The notes under the pieces were generated by a model. It was given only the letters and a program-made list of their open reading frames with translations. It ran no database searches and had not been told where the DNA came from. A DNA stretch of 53,721 bases, taken from contig CADBIU010000013.1 in the NCBI GenBank assembly GCA_902794825.1, positions 1-53,721 on the forward strand, written 5' to 3'. Source of the DNA: an uncultured Lachnospiraceae bacterium (GTDB lineage Bacteria > Bacillota > Clostridia > Lachnospirales > Lachnospiraceae). A program made the translations under genes and the position numbers. Positions 31,885 to 40,854 of the stretch are shown here, one piece after another. Within the stretch, counting starts at the first letter, position 1; the number at the start of each line of letters is the position of its first letter.

Positions 31885-33954
31885 ATGGAATATCACTACA
31901 AAGCATTTATTTCATACCGGCATGCAGAGCTGGACACCAAGGTAGCTGTGGAGATCCAGAACCGGATCGAGCGCTACATCATACCCGGCAGCATCCGCAG
32001 AGAGCTGGGGATCAGGTCGATCGGCCGCGTCTTCCGCGACAAGGACGAGCTGCCTTCTACCAGCGACCTCAACGACAATATCAAGAACGCGATCACTAAC
32101 AGTGAATACCTGATCTGCATCTGTTCGCCGCGCTATATCGAGTCGATCTGGTGTCAGAAGGAAATAGAGTTCTTTCTCGAGAGCCACGACAAGCACCATA
32201 TCCTGACGGTGCTCGCGGAGGGCGATCCCTACGAAGTCGTTCCGGAGATCCTGTGCAAAGAAACAGTGACAGTGAAGGACGAGAACGGCAATGATGTCAA
32301 GATCGAGGCGAAACTGGAGCCGCTCAGCTGCGACTACAGGGGAGACCGCCACAGGGCCAGAAATGAGGAGTTCCCCAGGCTTGCCGCGGTCCTGATCGGC
32401 TGCCGCTACGCGGACCTTCGCCAGAAGATGCGCAAACGCAGAATGCGTCTAGCGGCTGCGGCGGGTGCTTTCGCGGCAGCGCTGGCAGGCTATTTTATCT
32501 GGAGTTACATCAACATCCAGAACAATTACCGCCGATCGCTGATCAACCAGAGCCAGTATCTGGCTTCTTCGGCGCGGGAGGCGCTCAGCACCAACGACAA
32601 TATTCTGGCAGCCCAGCTCTCTCTGGCTGCACTGCCTGACCGGGGCAATGAGCGGCCTATAGTGCCTGAGGCGGTCTATACCCTGTCCCGGGCGATCGGG
32701 GCGTATCAGACCAGGCAGATCATGAACCTCAGAGGCGTCGCTTCCTATACGCCGCAGTCCGGCACGCTCAGTTATTTAACCATTACGGCAGACGCCCACT
32801 ACATGGCCATGGTCTCCTCAGGAGGAGATGTGGAAGTCTGCGATCTGTCAAAAAATACAGCGCCTTACACGATCTCGTCCTACAGTCTCTTTGGCGCCGC
32901 AGCGAACAGGGCAGACGCCTGCGGGAGCGACCGCTTTGCGCTCTACGGCGAACTTCTGGACGATCTGGCCATGATCCGTTTCAGCGACGGCGAAGTGCTC
33001 TGGCACCAGCAGTTCAAAGGGCGGTATAAAAGAGTCATGAGCCTCGGGAAAGACGGAGCCTCTCTTCTGCTGCTCACAGATAAAGAAGTGATGATCCTGA
33101 ATTCGGAAAACGGCGAAGTCGTAAGCCGCTGCAGCATTGAGGAAGCATCGGGAGGCGGCGCTACACAGTCCTACAAATACTCCTATTCATTCAGCAGCGG
33201 GAATTTCGCCAGCATGAACGAGGAAAACGCCAGCTGCACGATCCTCTGTTCCATCGACGATGATTCTTTCTCGGAACCGGCGTCGGGCGTTCTGACTTAT
33301 TACTATAAGACCGGAAAGACGGTCTGGACTCCCTTCGGACAGGAGAACTATCACTTTGAAGGCGTCAGTCAGGACACGGACGGTAACATCCTGCTCGCTT
33401 ATGCTGAGAAAGAAACGGACTATACGCTCAATAATTACTACAGTGTTTCCTATGACAGCGGATCCGCGTTTTTTGACAGCGGCCGGGTCTCAATGCTTAT
33501 GATCAAGGAGGGAACAGGAGAAATCCTCTGGCAAAATTCTGTGGATTACATGGGTCTGAGGGGGAGTAACTACAGCTGCTTTGAGATCAGGACAGTGCCC
33601 GGCGACGCAGAGCATCCGGCGAGAGAAGTGGTTCTTGCCGCGGTTTCCAACAAAATCTGCCTCTTCGATGCGGCTGACGGCACAAAGATCAAGGACATCA
33701 CTCTCTCAGACTGGGTGGTCTCGGCAGACAAACAGGGGGCTTTTGAGCCGTACGTCCGTGTGAACGGAGCCAGCGGGACGCAGTACTATTTTGACAGTTT
33801 CTCCGAGGGCTACAACGGAATGACTTACATAGACGGGGAAGTTACGACAACCTTTTTCTACCACGCCAAAGAGGCCTTTGACGGTGTGTCCCAGTTTGTA
33901 GTAGTGCAGGGAAATACGGTCCGCGTCTTTAAGGGAGAACAGGGAGACAACTAG
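31885..33954 (+). CDS. TIR domain - TM - beta-propeller protein, cut by an in-frame amber codon
   Basis: A 689-residue product. TIR domain at residues 1-120: YKAFISYRHAELD, SEYLICICSPRYIESIWCQKEIEFF with the conserved Glu93 expected for NAD hydrolysis. A basic stop-transfer (RKRRMR) and one membrane helix lie at about 188-207. Beyond it are repetitive Tyr/Ser/Gly-rich blades (DGEVLWHQQF, TGKTVWTPFG, TGEILWQNS) of a beta-propeller, presumably outside. Such membrane TIR proteins could couple an external signal to a cytoplasmic TIR enzyme. Frame 33955-35112 continues without another stop, so the intact gene would give 1075 residues. Confidence 0.8.
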   Translation: MEYHYKAFISYRHAELDTKVAVEIQNRIERYIIPGSIRRELGIRSIGRVFRDKDELPSTSDLNDNIKNAITNSEYLICICSPRYIESIWCQKEIEFFLESHDKHHILTVLAEGDPYEVVPEILCKETVTVKDENGNDVKIEAKLEPLSCDYRGDRHRARNEEFPRLAAVLIGCRYADLRQKMRKRRMRLAAAAGAFAAALAGYFIWSYINIQNNYRRSLINQSQYLASSAREALSTNDNILAAQLSLAALPDRGNERPIVPEAVYTLSRAIGAYQTRQIMNLRGVASYTPQSGTLSYLTITADAHYMAMVSSGGDVEVCDLSKNTAPYTISSYSLFGAAANRADACGSDRFALYGELLDDLAMIRFSDGEVLWHQQFKGRYKRVMSLGKDGASLLLLTDKEVMILNSENGEVVSRCSIEEASGGGATQSYKYSYSFSSGNFASMNEENASCTILCSIDDDSFSEPASGVLTYYYKTGKTVWTPFGQENYHFEGVSQDTDGNILLAYAEKETDYTLNNYYSVSYDSGSAFFDSGRVSMLMIKEGTGEILWQNSVDYMGLRGSNYSCFEIRTVPGDAEHPAREVVLAAVSNKICLFDAADGTKIKDITLSDWVVSADKQGAFEPYVRVNGASGTQYYFDSFSEGYNGMTYIDGEVTTTFFYHAKEAFDGVSQFVVVQGNTVRVFKGEQGDN

Positions 33955-34029
33955 TTCGCGTTTTTCGGATTTGACGCTCCCAAAGGGACTATCATACATT
34001 GGTATATACTCGGCAGCCGGCTGGTCCTG

Positions 34030-35112
34030 ATGAACAGTGACAACAAGATCTATATCTACGATATGGAGAATGAAAAGAAACTCCATGAGATTGAGCTGGA
34101 CAGCGAAAACCATTATTCTTATATATGCTGTGACGCAGATCAGTCCTGTTTCTATATGACAACATCCGAAGACATTTACAACCGCAGCCTGCTGCGCGTA
34201 GATCTGGGGGAAGGAACTTGCGAGACAGTAGATATAAGCAAAGCAGATTTCCTTTCCGGGGAAGGCAAATGGGATTTCGACTGCTCGAACCGCGCCGTAA
34301 GCGGTGATTACATCTTTTACAGGGTTTCCAACTTTAACTCCATGACCAGTTACTGGTTCCGCTACTCGATGAAAGATGGCAGTATGGCCTATCTGGCGCT
34401 TCCCTACTATGAGGACCTGGGTAAAAGTTCTTCCGTTGTGCCAAAATGCATGTTTGCAGAAGACGGGTCCAAGGGCGTGCTCTATTTTGACAACGCGCTG
34501 TATCTGGCGGATTTCGGAAGCGGCACAGTAACGCCGATCGACGCCGGGATCCCGGGCGTGACATACAGCACCCGCCGTGAGTCGGACGGGATATTCGCAT
34601 GTTATTATCAGGGTTCCCAGGAGGGCGACAGCCGGAAGGAGCTGCACGTCTACGACGCGTCCGGCACTCCCGTCTGGCAGATCGATAACCTTCCTGAGGC
34701 GGTCACCGCAATGCGTTTCTACAAAGACGTCCTTGTAGTGGCAACGGACAACTCCCGGCTATACGCGTACGACGCGCGAAGCGGAGCCAAAAAAGGCGTG
34801 GTCGAAATCGGAAAACAGCTGTATCACACGGGCATACAGATTTACGACGGCACAGACGGCGACCTGATCTTCGACAGTGGTGCAGGATCCGTCATCATGG
34901 TGAACTACGAGAACTGGGCACAAACCGGAGCCATTTCCGATATCATAGGTTACTGCCCTGATCTCAAGTGGATCATCAGTTCCATCGACTACGCAGATAA
35001 GTACGGCTACTGCCGCTACTACTCCGTCGACGACCTCGTAGAGAAGGGCAAGGCCTTCGTGGGCGAGCAGACCATGTCCGAGGCGGATATGGCAACTTAT
35101 GGATTGAATTAA
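34030..35112 (+). CDS. C-terminal part of the TIR/beta-propeller protein (same frame, after TAG)
   Basis: A 360-residue frame in the same phase as the TIR gene, separated only by TAG at 33952-33954 and 25 further sense codons. It encodes more propeller blades (NKIYIYDMENEKKLHEIEL, SRLYAYDARSGAKKG) and a C-terminal GEQTMSEADMATYGLN tail. ATG 34030 has no good ribosome site, and the piece has no signal peptide, so separate use is doubtful. Most likely it is the rest of one gene with a nonsense mutation or read-through codon. Confidence 0.6.
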   Translation: MNSDNKIYIYDMENEKKLHEIELDSENHYSYICCDADQSCFYMTTSEDIYNRSLLRVDLGEGTCETVDISKADFLSGEGKWDFDCSNRAVSGDYIFYRVSNFNSMTSYWFRYSMKDGSMAYLALPYYEDLGKSSSVVPKCMFAEDGSKGVLYFDNALYLADFGSGTVTPIDAGIPGVTYSTRRESDGIFACYYQGSQEGDSRKELHVYDASGTPVWQIDNLPEAVTAMRFYKDVLVVATDNSRLYAYDARSGAKKGVVEIGKQLYHTGIQIYDGTDGDLIFDSGAGSVIMVNYENWAQTGAISDIIGYCPDLKWIISSIDYADKYGYCRYYSVDDLVEKGKAFVGEQTMSEADMATYGLN

Positions 35113-35124
35113 AGGGAGGATAAA

Positions 35125-35352
35125 ATGAGTTATTTAATCAAAGACACCACAGAAGAAGAACGCCGCAGGATTGTCGAGGAATCCCTCGGCAACCTCAGCG
35201 GCGCTTGTGACGGCTGTTCTCAGAGAGTGGCCGATATGTATGACGCGTATATCCGCGGCGAAATGGAACTGAAGGACATCAACATGGCCTTCAGCACGCG
35301 TTACGTGAAAGGCGCGATGGAGAGGGAGCCTCGCTCATCCTGCCCGATGTAG
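35125..35352 (+). CDS. Small conserved protein of the TIR-propeller operon
   Basis: A 75-residue acidic/basic helical protein without signal peptide. It has a CDGC motif (residues 32-35) and EMELKDINMAFSTRYV near the end. GGGAGG lies upstream of ATG 35125, 12 bases after the propeller frame. The spacing suggests it is the last gene of the operon. Not assigned to a family; comparable short helical proteins occur in Lachnospiraceae. Confidence 0.65.
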   Translation: MSYLIKDTTEEERRRIVEESLGNLSGACDGCSQRVADMYDAYIRGEMELKDINMAFSTRYVKGAMEREPRSSCPM

Positions 35353-35368
35353 AAACTCGCGGCTCTCT

Positions 35369-36760
35369 TCACACCGTAATATCCCTGATCCAGAAGCCTG
35401 TTTTCACGAGCTTCCATCCGATCGCCACCTTGATCATCTCGATAGCCGACACCAGCGCGAACATCTGCACGATCGGCACCTGCGTGTAGTGCGCCAGGAA
35501 GTAAGCAGCCGGAATGGACGCGATCCAGCAGAAGCAGGAGTCAAACAGGAAAGTGATCCATGTTTTGCCGCCGGAGCGGAGGATGAAATAGGCCGCATTG
35601 TTGAATGCGTGAATGGGCATGAAGCAGGCCGCTACACAGATAAGCCTCGCCGCCAGTGCCCTGATCTCATCGCTGGTGTTATAGATCTTGGGGAAGAAGG
35701 CGGACGTCGAGATCATCAGCACGGCTGATATCACGCACAAAAATACAGAGAAAATCGTCAGACGCCACGCCTCATCTTTGAGTTCGTCCGGATGGGACTC
35801 TCCCAATTCGCCAAGTTTCTGCCCGATTATGATCGCAGTCGCCGATCCCATCGCGATAAAAGCGACATTAAAGAAATTCGCAAGCGTCTGCGAAATGTTG
35901 AGGGACGAGACAACCGACAGCCCGCGCACACTGTAGCACTGCGTGAGTGTCGCCTGCCCGCCGGACCAAAGCGCTTCATTGAGAAGGAGCGGCACGCCTT
36001 TCCTGATGCAGCTGACCGTAAGCTCTGCCGGCACATACATACTCCGCAGCGCGCCTTCCACGAACGGCACCCTTGCAGCATGTGTGTGCGCCCACCCCAC
36101 AATATATGCAAACTCCACAAACCTTGCGATCACGGTTGCCATCGCTGCGCCTACAACGCCCAGTTTCGGCGCGCCAAACTTTCCGAAGATCAAAACATAG
36201 TTGCCGACAAGATTCACTCCCACGGAAATAAAAGACGCGATCATTGGCGCGACTGTCTCCCCGTAGGACCTGATCGTCGTGTAATACACCATCGTAAGTG
36301 AAAGCGGCAGAAATCCGACGCACATCACCGAGAGATACTGCAGCGCCGCGCTCATAGTTGCCTCTACGGAGCCTCCGCCGCTGTCTTCATGCAGGTAGAG
36401 ACCGATGAGCGATTCCCCGAAGTTCACAAAGACAGCGATTCCTGCTGCCACGAGCAGAATCGCCAAAATGATCTGCAGGCGGAAGGTCCGGCGAACTCCC
36501 TCATCATCCTCCTTGCCGCAATACTGGGCCGTAAAGATCCCGATTCCCGACAGACCTCCGAAAAGGCACAGATTCCACACAAATAAGAGGGAGTTCACAA
36601 TAGAAACTCCCGTCATCGGGTCCGTTCCGATCCGCCCCACCATTATGTTATCGAGCATATTCACGAAGTTGGTGATCCCGTTCTGAAGCATGATCGGAAG
36701 GGCGATCATCATCGTGTGCTCCACAAATCTTCTCTCAAATGTCGACTTAAGCAGTTTCAT
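35369..36760 (-). CDS. MATE family efflux transporter
   Basis: A 463-residue multidrug and toxin extrusion transporter with twelve predicted membrane helices. ALPIMLQNGITNFVNMLDNIMVGRIGT at the start is the classic N-terminal MATE motif, repeated in a diverged form after residue 230 (GVPLLLNEALWSGGQ). It exports cationic compounds using a Na or H gradient. It follows the second MATE gene by 13 bases, so the two form an operon. Confidence 0.92.
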   Translation of the reverse strand: MKLLKSTFERRFVEHTMMIALPIMLQNGITNFVNMLDNIMVGRIGTDPMTGVSIVNSLLFVWNLCLFGGLSGIGIFTAQYCGKEDDEGVRRTFRLQIILAILLVAAGIAVFVNFGESLIGLYLHEDSGGGSVEATMSAALQYLSVMCVGFLPLSLTMVYYTTIRSYGETVAPMIASFISVGVNLVGNYVLIFGKFGAPKLGVVGAAMATVIARFVEFAYIVGWAHTHAARVPFVEGALRSMYVPAELTVSCIRKGVPLLLNEALWSGGQATLTQCYSVRGLSVVSSLNISQTLANFFNVAFIAMGSATAIIIGQKLGELGESHPDELKDEAWRLTIFSVFLCVISAVLMISTSAFFPKIYNTSDEIRALAARLICVAACFMPIHAFNNAAYFILRSGGKTWITFLFDSCFCWIASIPAAYFLAHYTQVPIVQMFALVSAIEMIKVAIGWKLVKTGFWIRDITV

Positions 36761-36773
36761 ATCAGTTCAATTC

Positions 36774-38147
36774 CTACGGTTTCTCACTCCCCCGGATATA
36801 CGGATTCGTGAAAAACGCGATCAACAGATGCACTGTCATCACACACCATATCAGCGGCTCGCACAAAATGACAGCCCTATATCCCATTTTCGGCACAAAA
36901 ATCCAGGCAAAGAGGCATTTCCCCACAAGTTCAATGAAGCTCGAGACTAAAGGCGTGAACTTGGCGCCGAGTCCCTGCAGTGCGAGCCTTGTCTGATGCA
37001 GCACGCCCAAAATGCCTGAAAAGACTGCTGCAAACCGCACATACGCGACCACATTTCCGATCAGCTCCGGATTCCTCGATCCCGAGATCAAAACAGCCAG
37101 CTCGTCCGCAAACAGGAACAGTATCACGACCGTGAACAAGCCGCACACCAGGTCATAGACATAGGATTCCTTGACGCCGCGGATGATCCGCTCTCTCTGC
37201 CCCGCCCCTTTATTCTGTGAGACGAACGTCGAGATCGCCATTCCCATCGAAATATTCGGCAGCGCGCACAGCATGAACAGCTTCCTTGCTGTCGTGTGCC
37301 CTGCGATCACTGTCGCTCCGAGGCCGTTGATCCCATACTGCAGGATCACGGACCCGAGATTGACGACAGATCCCATGAAGGCCATCGCATATCCCTGTCC
37401 GGCCAGTTCCAAATACAGTTCCTGTCCGCAGTCAAAATCTCCCCTGTGAGGAATGAGAATCCTCTCCTTTTTCAAAATATAGCCCGCACACAGCACTGCG
37501 CTGATGCCCTGCGCTATGACAGTCGCAGTCGCAGCGCCCTGAACTCCCATTCCTGCGCCGGCCACCAAAGCAATATCAAGAAATATATTCAGGATGGAAG
37601 AAATGATCAGAAAGACCAGCGACATCGTGGAATTCCCGATCGCCCGCAGCAGAGACGACAAAAGGTTATAGGCAAACATAACCGCGATCCCGCCGCCAAT
37701 GATCCTAATGTACGCCAGCGCTTCTCCAAAAATCGCTTCCGGCGTTCCCAGGATCCGCAGGAGCGGTCCCAGCCCAAACAGCGACAATACCGTCATCACT
37801 GCAACCGTGCCCGCTCCGATAACAAGCGAGCCGGCCACAGACTTGCGCAGCTTGCTCTCATCGCCTGCCCCGTACGCTCTGGACACGACGATACAGAGGC
37901 CGTTTCCCAGCGACTGCGCAAACATGACCATCAGGTCAAAAATCGCGACATTCGCCCCGACAGCAGCCAGTGACTGCTCTCCCAGAAAGTGCCCCACAAT
38001 CGCGGTGTCCACCGCATTATACAGTTGCTGAAATACATACGAGATCAAAATCGGCAGCATGAAGATCAGAAGGTTCTTCATGATCGGGCCGCCAATCAGG
38101 TCGACCGCAGTGCCTTGGCTTTTTGTTCTGTTCATATCAGGCTTCAT
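36774..38147 (-). CDS. MATE family efflux transporter
   Basis: A 457-residue MATE transporter. LPILISYVFQQLYNAVDTAIVGHFLG is the NorM/DinF-type N-terminal signature. Twelve hydrophobic helices fill the rest. It shares little obvious identity with the adjacent MATE, so the pair is not a recent duplication. ATG 38147 has AGAGAGG upstream and lies 20 bases after thpR on the same transcript. Confidence 0.92.
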   Translation of the reverse strand: MKPDMNRTKSQGTAVDLIGGPIMKNLLIFMLPILISYVFQQLYNAVDTAIVGHFLGEQSLAAVGANVAIFDLMVMFAQSLGNGLCIVVSRAYGAGDESKLRKSVAGSLVIGAGTVAVMTVLSLFGLGPLLRILGTPEAIFGEALAYIRIIGGGIAVMFAYNLLSSLLRAIGNSTMSLVFLIISSILNIFLDIALVAGAGMGVQGAATATVIAQGISAVLCAGYILKKERILIPHRGDFDCGQELYLELAGQGYAMAFMGSVVNLGSVILQYGINGLGATVIAGHTTARKLFMLCALPNISMGMAISTFVSQNKGAGQRERIIRGVKESYVYDLVCGLFTVVILFLFADELAVLISGSRNPELIGNVVAYVRFAAVFSGILGVLHQTRLALQGLGAKFTPLVSSFIELVGKCLFAWIFVPKMGYRAVILCEPLIWCVMTVHLLIAFFTNPYIRGSEKP

Positions 38148-38167
38148 GTGATACAGCCTCTCTTTTG

Positions 38168-38665
38168 TTACAAGTTGACTGCGAAAATCTCCGTATACAC
38201 CCTCTTTCCATCCTTCTGCTCAGACTTCATGAGAGACACTTTTTTGACCGTCATGTCGCCTTTGGGCGGAGACACCTTCTTCCAAGGGCCGCCCATGTTG
38301 CGGATGATCGTGATGTGCGGGACAAATTTCTTTCGGTCGTAAGGAATCTGCGCTTCGTCGAGCGCTGTTGTAACGTATTTGGCCAGCTTGTTCAGGCCCT
38401 GATTGCCCTTGATTCCGACCCACAGGAGATTATCAAAGACTCCCATATCCGCGAAAGCCATGCGGAAAGGCTTGCAGGAAATTGTCTGCATCGCTTCTTT
38501 GATCGCTGCGGCGTCCTTGGTCTCGCCGATAAAAGCCAGCGTGACATGCAGATTCTGCGCCGGCACATAACTGCCTCTCACGTCGGCTTTCTTCAGTTCG
38601 TGCATAGTGCCGATCACGGATTTCTTCATCTCATCAGAAAGCATTATTGCAATAAAAAGTCTCAT
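38168..38665 (-). CDS. thpR: RNA 2',3'-cyclic phosphodiesterase
   Basis: A 165-residue 2H phosphoesterase. The two catalytic HxT motifs are HVTLAFIGE near residue 40 and HITIIRN near 117, at the usual spacing. RLFIAIMLSDEMK at the N-terminus is typical of ThpR/LigT. It opens 2',3'-cyclic phosphates on RNA ends. It heads a run with two MATE genes. Confidence 0.92.
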   Translation of the reverse strand: MRLFIAIMLSDEMKKSVIGTMHELKKADVRGSYVPAQNLHVTLAFIGETKDAAAIKEAMQTISCKPFRMAFADMGVFDNLLWVGIKGNQGLNKLAKYVTTALDEAQIPYDRKKFVPHITIIRNMGGPWKKVSPPKGDMTVKKVSLMKSEQKDGKRVYTEIFAVNL

Positions 38666-38714
38666 ATGAGTTCCTCCAGTCGTCCTTCTCCTTGACGGAG
38701 CAGCCTGCCGCCTT

Positions 38715-39539
38715 TTACTTCAGTGTAAAAGTCTGCATCGCCCACTTGAACGCCATCGGCGTCACCTCGTCGCCTTTATCGTAAATCGCATACCAGCAAT
38801 AGGTCTTCCCGCCGATCTCCTCATAGAACTCTTCCGCCACGATCGTCTTCGAGCCGTCCACCGCGGAATATGTAGTCACAAATCCAGCGAGCCTGCGGTC
38901 TCCGGTCTCCAGCAGTTGCACCTTCGGCTGCCCGATCATGCGCACACCGAGAAACTCCGTCACTTCCTTAATGCGGCTCACGATCGTCTCACCGATGCCT
39001 CCCTCGAGTTCCACTTCCTCGACACTGAAATACGCGCCTTGCATCGTTCCGCCGGTATAAACCTGCGTCGTATTTCCATCCGCCAGGATCAGAAAAGATT
39101 TATCAGTGTCAAAATAGTAATCCCCTTCAAATTCAGAAGCAGCAACTGAGCCATAACTGCCGGAAGGTGCCGCGCCGAGGAACGCCCCGCTTCCCTCGGT
39201 ATCTAAGGTCGCCATCTCAGAAGAAGCTTCAACGATCTCTTCTACGTTGATTTCCTCCTCAGATTCCTCTGCAGATGCTGCCTCGGTTTCCTGAGCGGGT
39301 TCTGCCGCAGGTTTCTCTTCGGCTGCCTCTACAGTTTCTTCTACAGCTTTCTCCTCAGCAGCTTCTACAGCTTTCTCCTCGGCTTCCTCTACAGCTTTCT
39401 CTTCAGCAGCTTCTGCAACTTTCTCTGCGCCTGCCTGTTCGGGTTCTGTCTTTTGCCCGCACCCAGCCACAGTCAGCGCAACTAAAATCATCGCGCAGAT
39501 TAAAGCCAAAAACCTTCTGTAACTGATAGCGTTTCTCAT
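38715..39539 (-). CDS. Lipoprotein with Glu/Ala repeat linker
   Basis: About 274 residues. A signal peptide ends in LTVAGCG. Residues 35-85 are a low-complexity EKAVEAAEE repeat, encoded by tandem DNA repeats, that could act as a helical spacer from the membrane. A globular domain follows from about residue 110 (GDYYFDTDKSFLILADG, GRL-type strands, CWYAIYDKGDE). It is unclassified; structure probably beta-rich. Start ATG 39539 has better spacing to GGAGG than ATG 39545. Confidence 0.7.
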   Translation of the reverse strand: MRNAISYRRFLALICAMILVALTVAGCGQKTEPEQAGAEKVAEAAEEKAVEEAEEKAVEAAEEKAVEETVEAAEEKPAAEPAQETEAASAEESEEEINVEEIVEASSEMATLDTEGSGAFLGAAPSGSYGSVAASEFEGDYYFDTDKSFLILADGNTTQVYTGGTMQGAYFSVEEVELEGGIGETIVSRIKEVTEFLGVRMIGQPKVQLLETGDRRLAGFVTTYSAVDGSKTIVAEEFYEEIGGKTYCWYAIYDKGDEVTPMAFKWAMQTFTLK

Positions 39540-39589
39540 TAACATGTTCCTCCTTCTTTAATCACATATGTGCTTTCTTTTCTGGTCTT

Positions 39590-39958
39590 TTATAACTTGA
39601 AAACTTCGGGCGTTTGAGCCCGGCCCGCTTCACCACTGTTCTTATATCCCAGCATATCCGGATCATCGTGTACGTTAAAACGAACAACCGCATTGCTGGT
39701 GATCATTACAGACTCCTGGTGGAAAGCCGTGCACACTTCTTTGGCAATTTTATAGACCACCATCTGAGGCGTGCCTATGAGCGTGATCAGAAGTGTGTTT
39801 TCGTCCACCCAACTGCCGTCATTGTGGAAATATCCGCCCTCGATCACCTTCAGCTCTGATCCATCGGGCAGCAGGTCCAGCGATGTTTTGACCCGGTCCA
39901 TATTCAGGTAAGGATCCTTGTCACCGCATATGACCAGCGTCGGCACCGTGATCTTCAT
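39590..39958 (-). pseudogene. Chimeric remnant: hydrolase end joined to an unknown domain
   Basis: A 122-residue frame. Residues 1-42 match the late part of an alpha/beta hydrolase (ITVPTLVICGDKDPYL...LKVIEGG, around the catalytic Asp and before the His). From residue 43 (YFHNDGSWVDENTLLITLIG, QESVMITSNAVVRFN) the pattern is of an unrelated small beta domain. No ribosome site is visible, and the 5' side is cut by the 70-bp repeat array four bases upstream. Probably a broken fusion rather than a working gene. Confidence 0.5.
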
Positions 39959-39961
39959 TGG

Positions 39962-40370
39962 TTTCTGCCGTTTGAGTGCCCCTCAACTACCTCCAGCGCC
40001 GCTTTAACGGCAATATCACGGTTTTGATTAATTTCTGCCCTTTGAGTGCCCCTGTACTACCTCCAGCGCCACTTTAACGGCAATATACCAGTTTTGATTG
40101 ATTTCTGCCCTTTGAGTGCCCCTCAGCTACCTCCAGCGCCACTTTAACGGCATTATACCAGTTATAGCTGATTTCTGCCTTTTGAGTGCCCCTGTACTAC
40201 CTCCAGCGCCACTTTAACGGCAATATACCAGTTATAGCTGATTTCTGCCCTTTGAGTGCCCCTCAGCTACCTCCAGCGCCACTTTAACGGCGATATAACA
40301 GTTATAGTTGATTTCTGCCCTTTGAGTGCCCCTCAGCTATCTCCAGCGCCACTCAAACGTCGCCACATCT
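39962..40370. repeat. 70-bp tandem repeat array, six copies
   Basis: TTTCTGCC(C)TTTGAGTGCC units start at 39962, 40032, 40102, 40172, 40242 and 40312, exactly 70 bases apart. Variation lies mainly in short segments (CCTCAGCTAC or CCTGTACTAC; GTTTTGATT or GTTATAGCT). GAGTG and CACTT can pair within units, perfectly only in the last. No coding potential. This is the gap before the tRNA array. Confidence 0.92.
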
Positions 40371-40401
40371 ACATCAATATTAACACGCTCACAAACCATT
40401 A

Positions 40402-40434
40402 CAACAAAAAGAAGCACTCCCCTATCGGGAGTGC
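40402..40434 (-). terminator. Terminator of the tRNA array
   Basis: On the minus strand GCACTCCC pairs with GGGAGTGC over a short loop, followed by TTCTTTTTG. It lies 36 bases after the last tRNA. Confidence 0.9.
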
Positions 40435-40470
40435 AAGAACCACACAAATTCAGCAATTCTTCCGAGTGAG

Positions 40471-40541
40471 AGCCCTGAACGGGAGTCGAACCCGCACACC
40501 AGGTTTGGAAGACCTGTATGCTGCCTTTGCATCACCAGAGC
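40471..40541 (-). tRNA. tRNA-Gly (TCC)
   Basis: Acceptor GCTCTGG/TCAGGGC has two G-U pairs. D stem is ATGC/GCAT, anticodon arm CAGGT-CTTCCAA-ACCTG, T arm GCGGG-TTCGACT-CCCGT. CCA is not encoded. Confidence 0.8.
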
Positions 40542-40556
40542 GTTTATTAATAATAG

Positions 40557-40628
40557 TGGGCATGACAGGACTCGAACCTGCGTCTGACGGGTTAAAAGCC
40601 CGCTGCATAACCGTTTTGCTACATACCC
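40557..40628 (-). tRNA. tRNA-Lys (TTT)
   Basis: Acceptor GGGTATG/CATGCCC, anticodon arm GCGGG-CTTTTAA-CCCGT and a TTCGAGT T loop are all intact. No encoded CCA. Confidence 0.85.
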
Positions 40629-40631
40629 GGA

Positions 40632-40704
40632 TGTCTCATACAGGATTCGAACCCGTATTGGAGGATTAGAAGTCCTCTGTCCTCTCCTATTGAACGAATG
40701 AGAC
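40632..40704 (-). tRNA. tRNA-Arg (TCT)
   Basis: Acceptor GTCTCAT/ATGAGAC, anticodon arm GAGGA-CTTCTAA-TCCTC, T arm with TTCGAAT loop. No encoded CCA. Confidence 0.85.
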
Positions 40705-40708
40705 ATGA

Positions 40709-40777
40709 AGTGCACAGATGGATTCGAACCATCCACGTAAGGAGTTGCAGTCCAGACTGGTCCCAGACCATATGCAC
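40709..40777 (-). tRNA. tRNA-Cys (GCA), divergent
   Basis: Acceptor GTGCATA/TGTGCAC and T arm GATGG-TTCGAAT-CCATC are good. The D arm GGTC-TGG-GACC has only three loop bases, and the anticodon stem is weak around CTGCAAC. At 69 nt it is short and may be decayed. Confidence 0.6.
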
Positions 40778-40782
40778 GCAAG

Positions 40783-40854
40783 TGGACAGTGTTCGAGTCG
40801 AACGAACCTCCTCCGGGCTTCAACCGGCTACCTCTCCCTGTCGGCCAACTGTCC
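40783..40854 (-). tRNA. tRNA-Phe (GAA), divergent
   Basis: Acceptor GGACAGT/ACTGTCC and T arm GTTCG-TTCGACT-CGAAC are intact. Anticodon arm CCGG-TTGAAGC-CCGG gives GAA after U33. The 80 bases upstream of it (40855-40935) hold only uncertain tRNA-like pieces. Confidence 0.65.

Noticed and set aside
31885-35112. Genetic-code reassignment of TAG
   Set aside because: At least one ordinary gene (hipA) ends in TAG at the expected length, so general reassignment is unlikely.
39962-40370. CRISPR array
   Set aside because: The units are 70 bases long and nearly identical throughout; there are no short repeats separated by unique spacers and no cas genes in the window.
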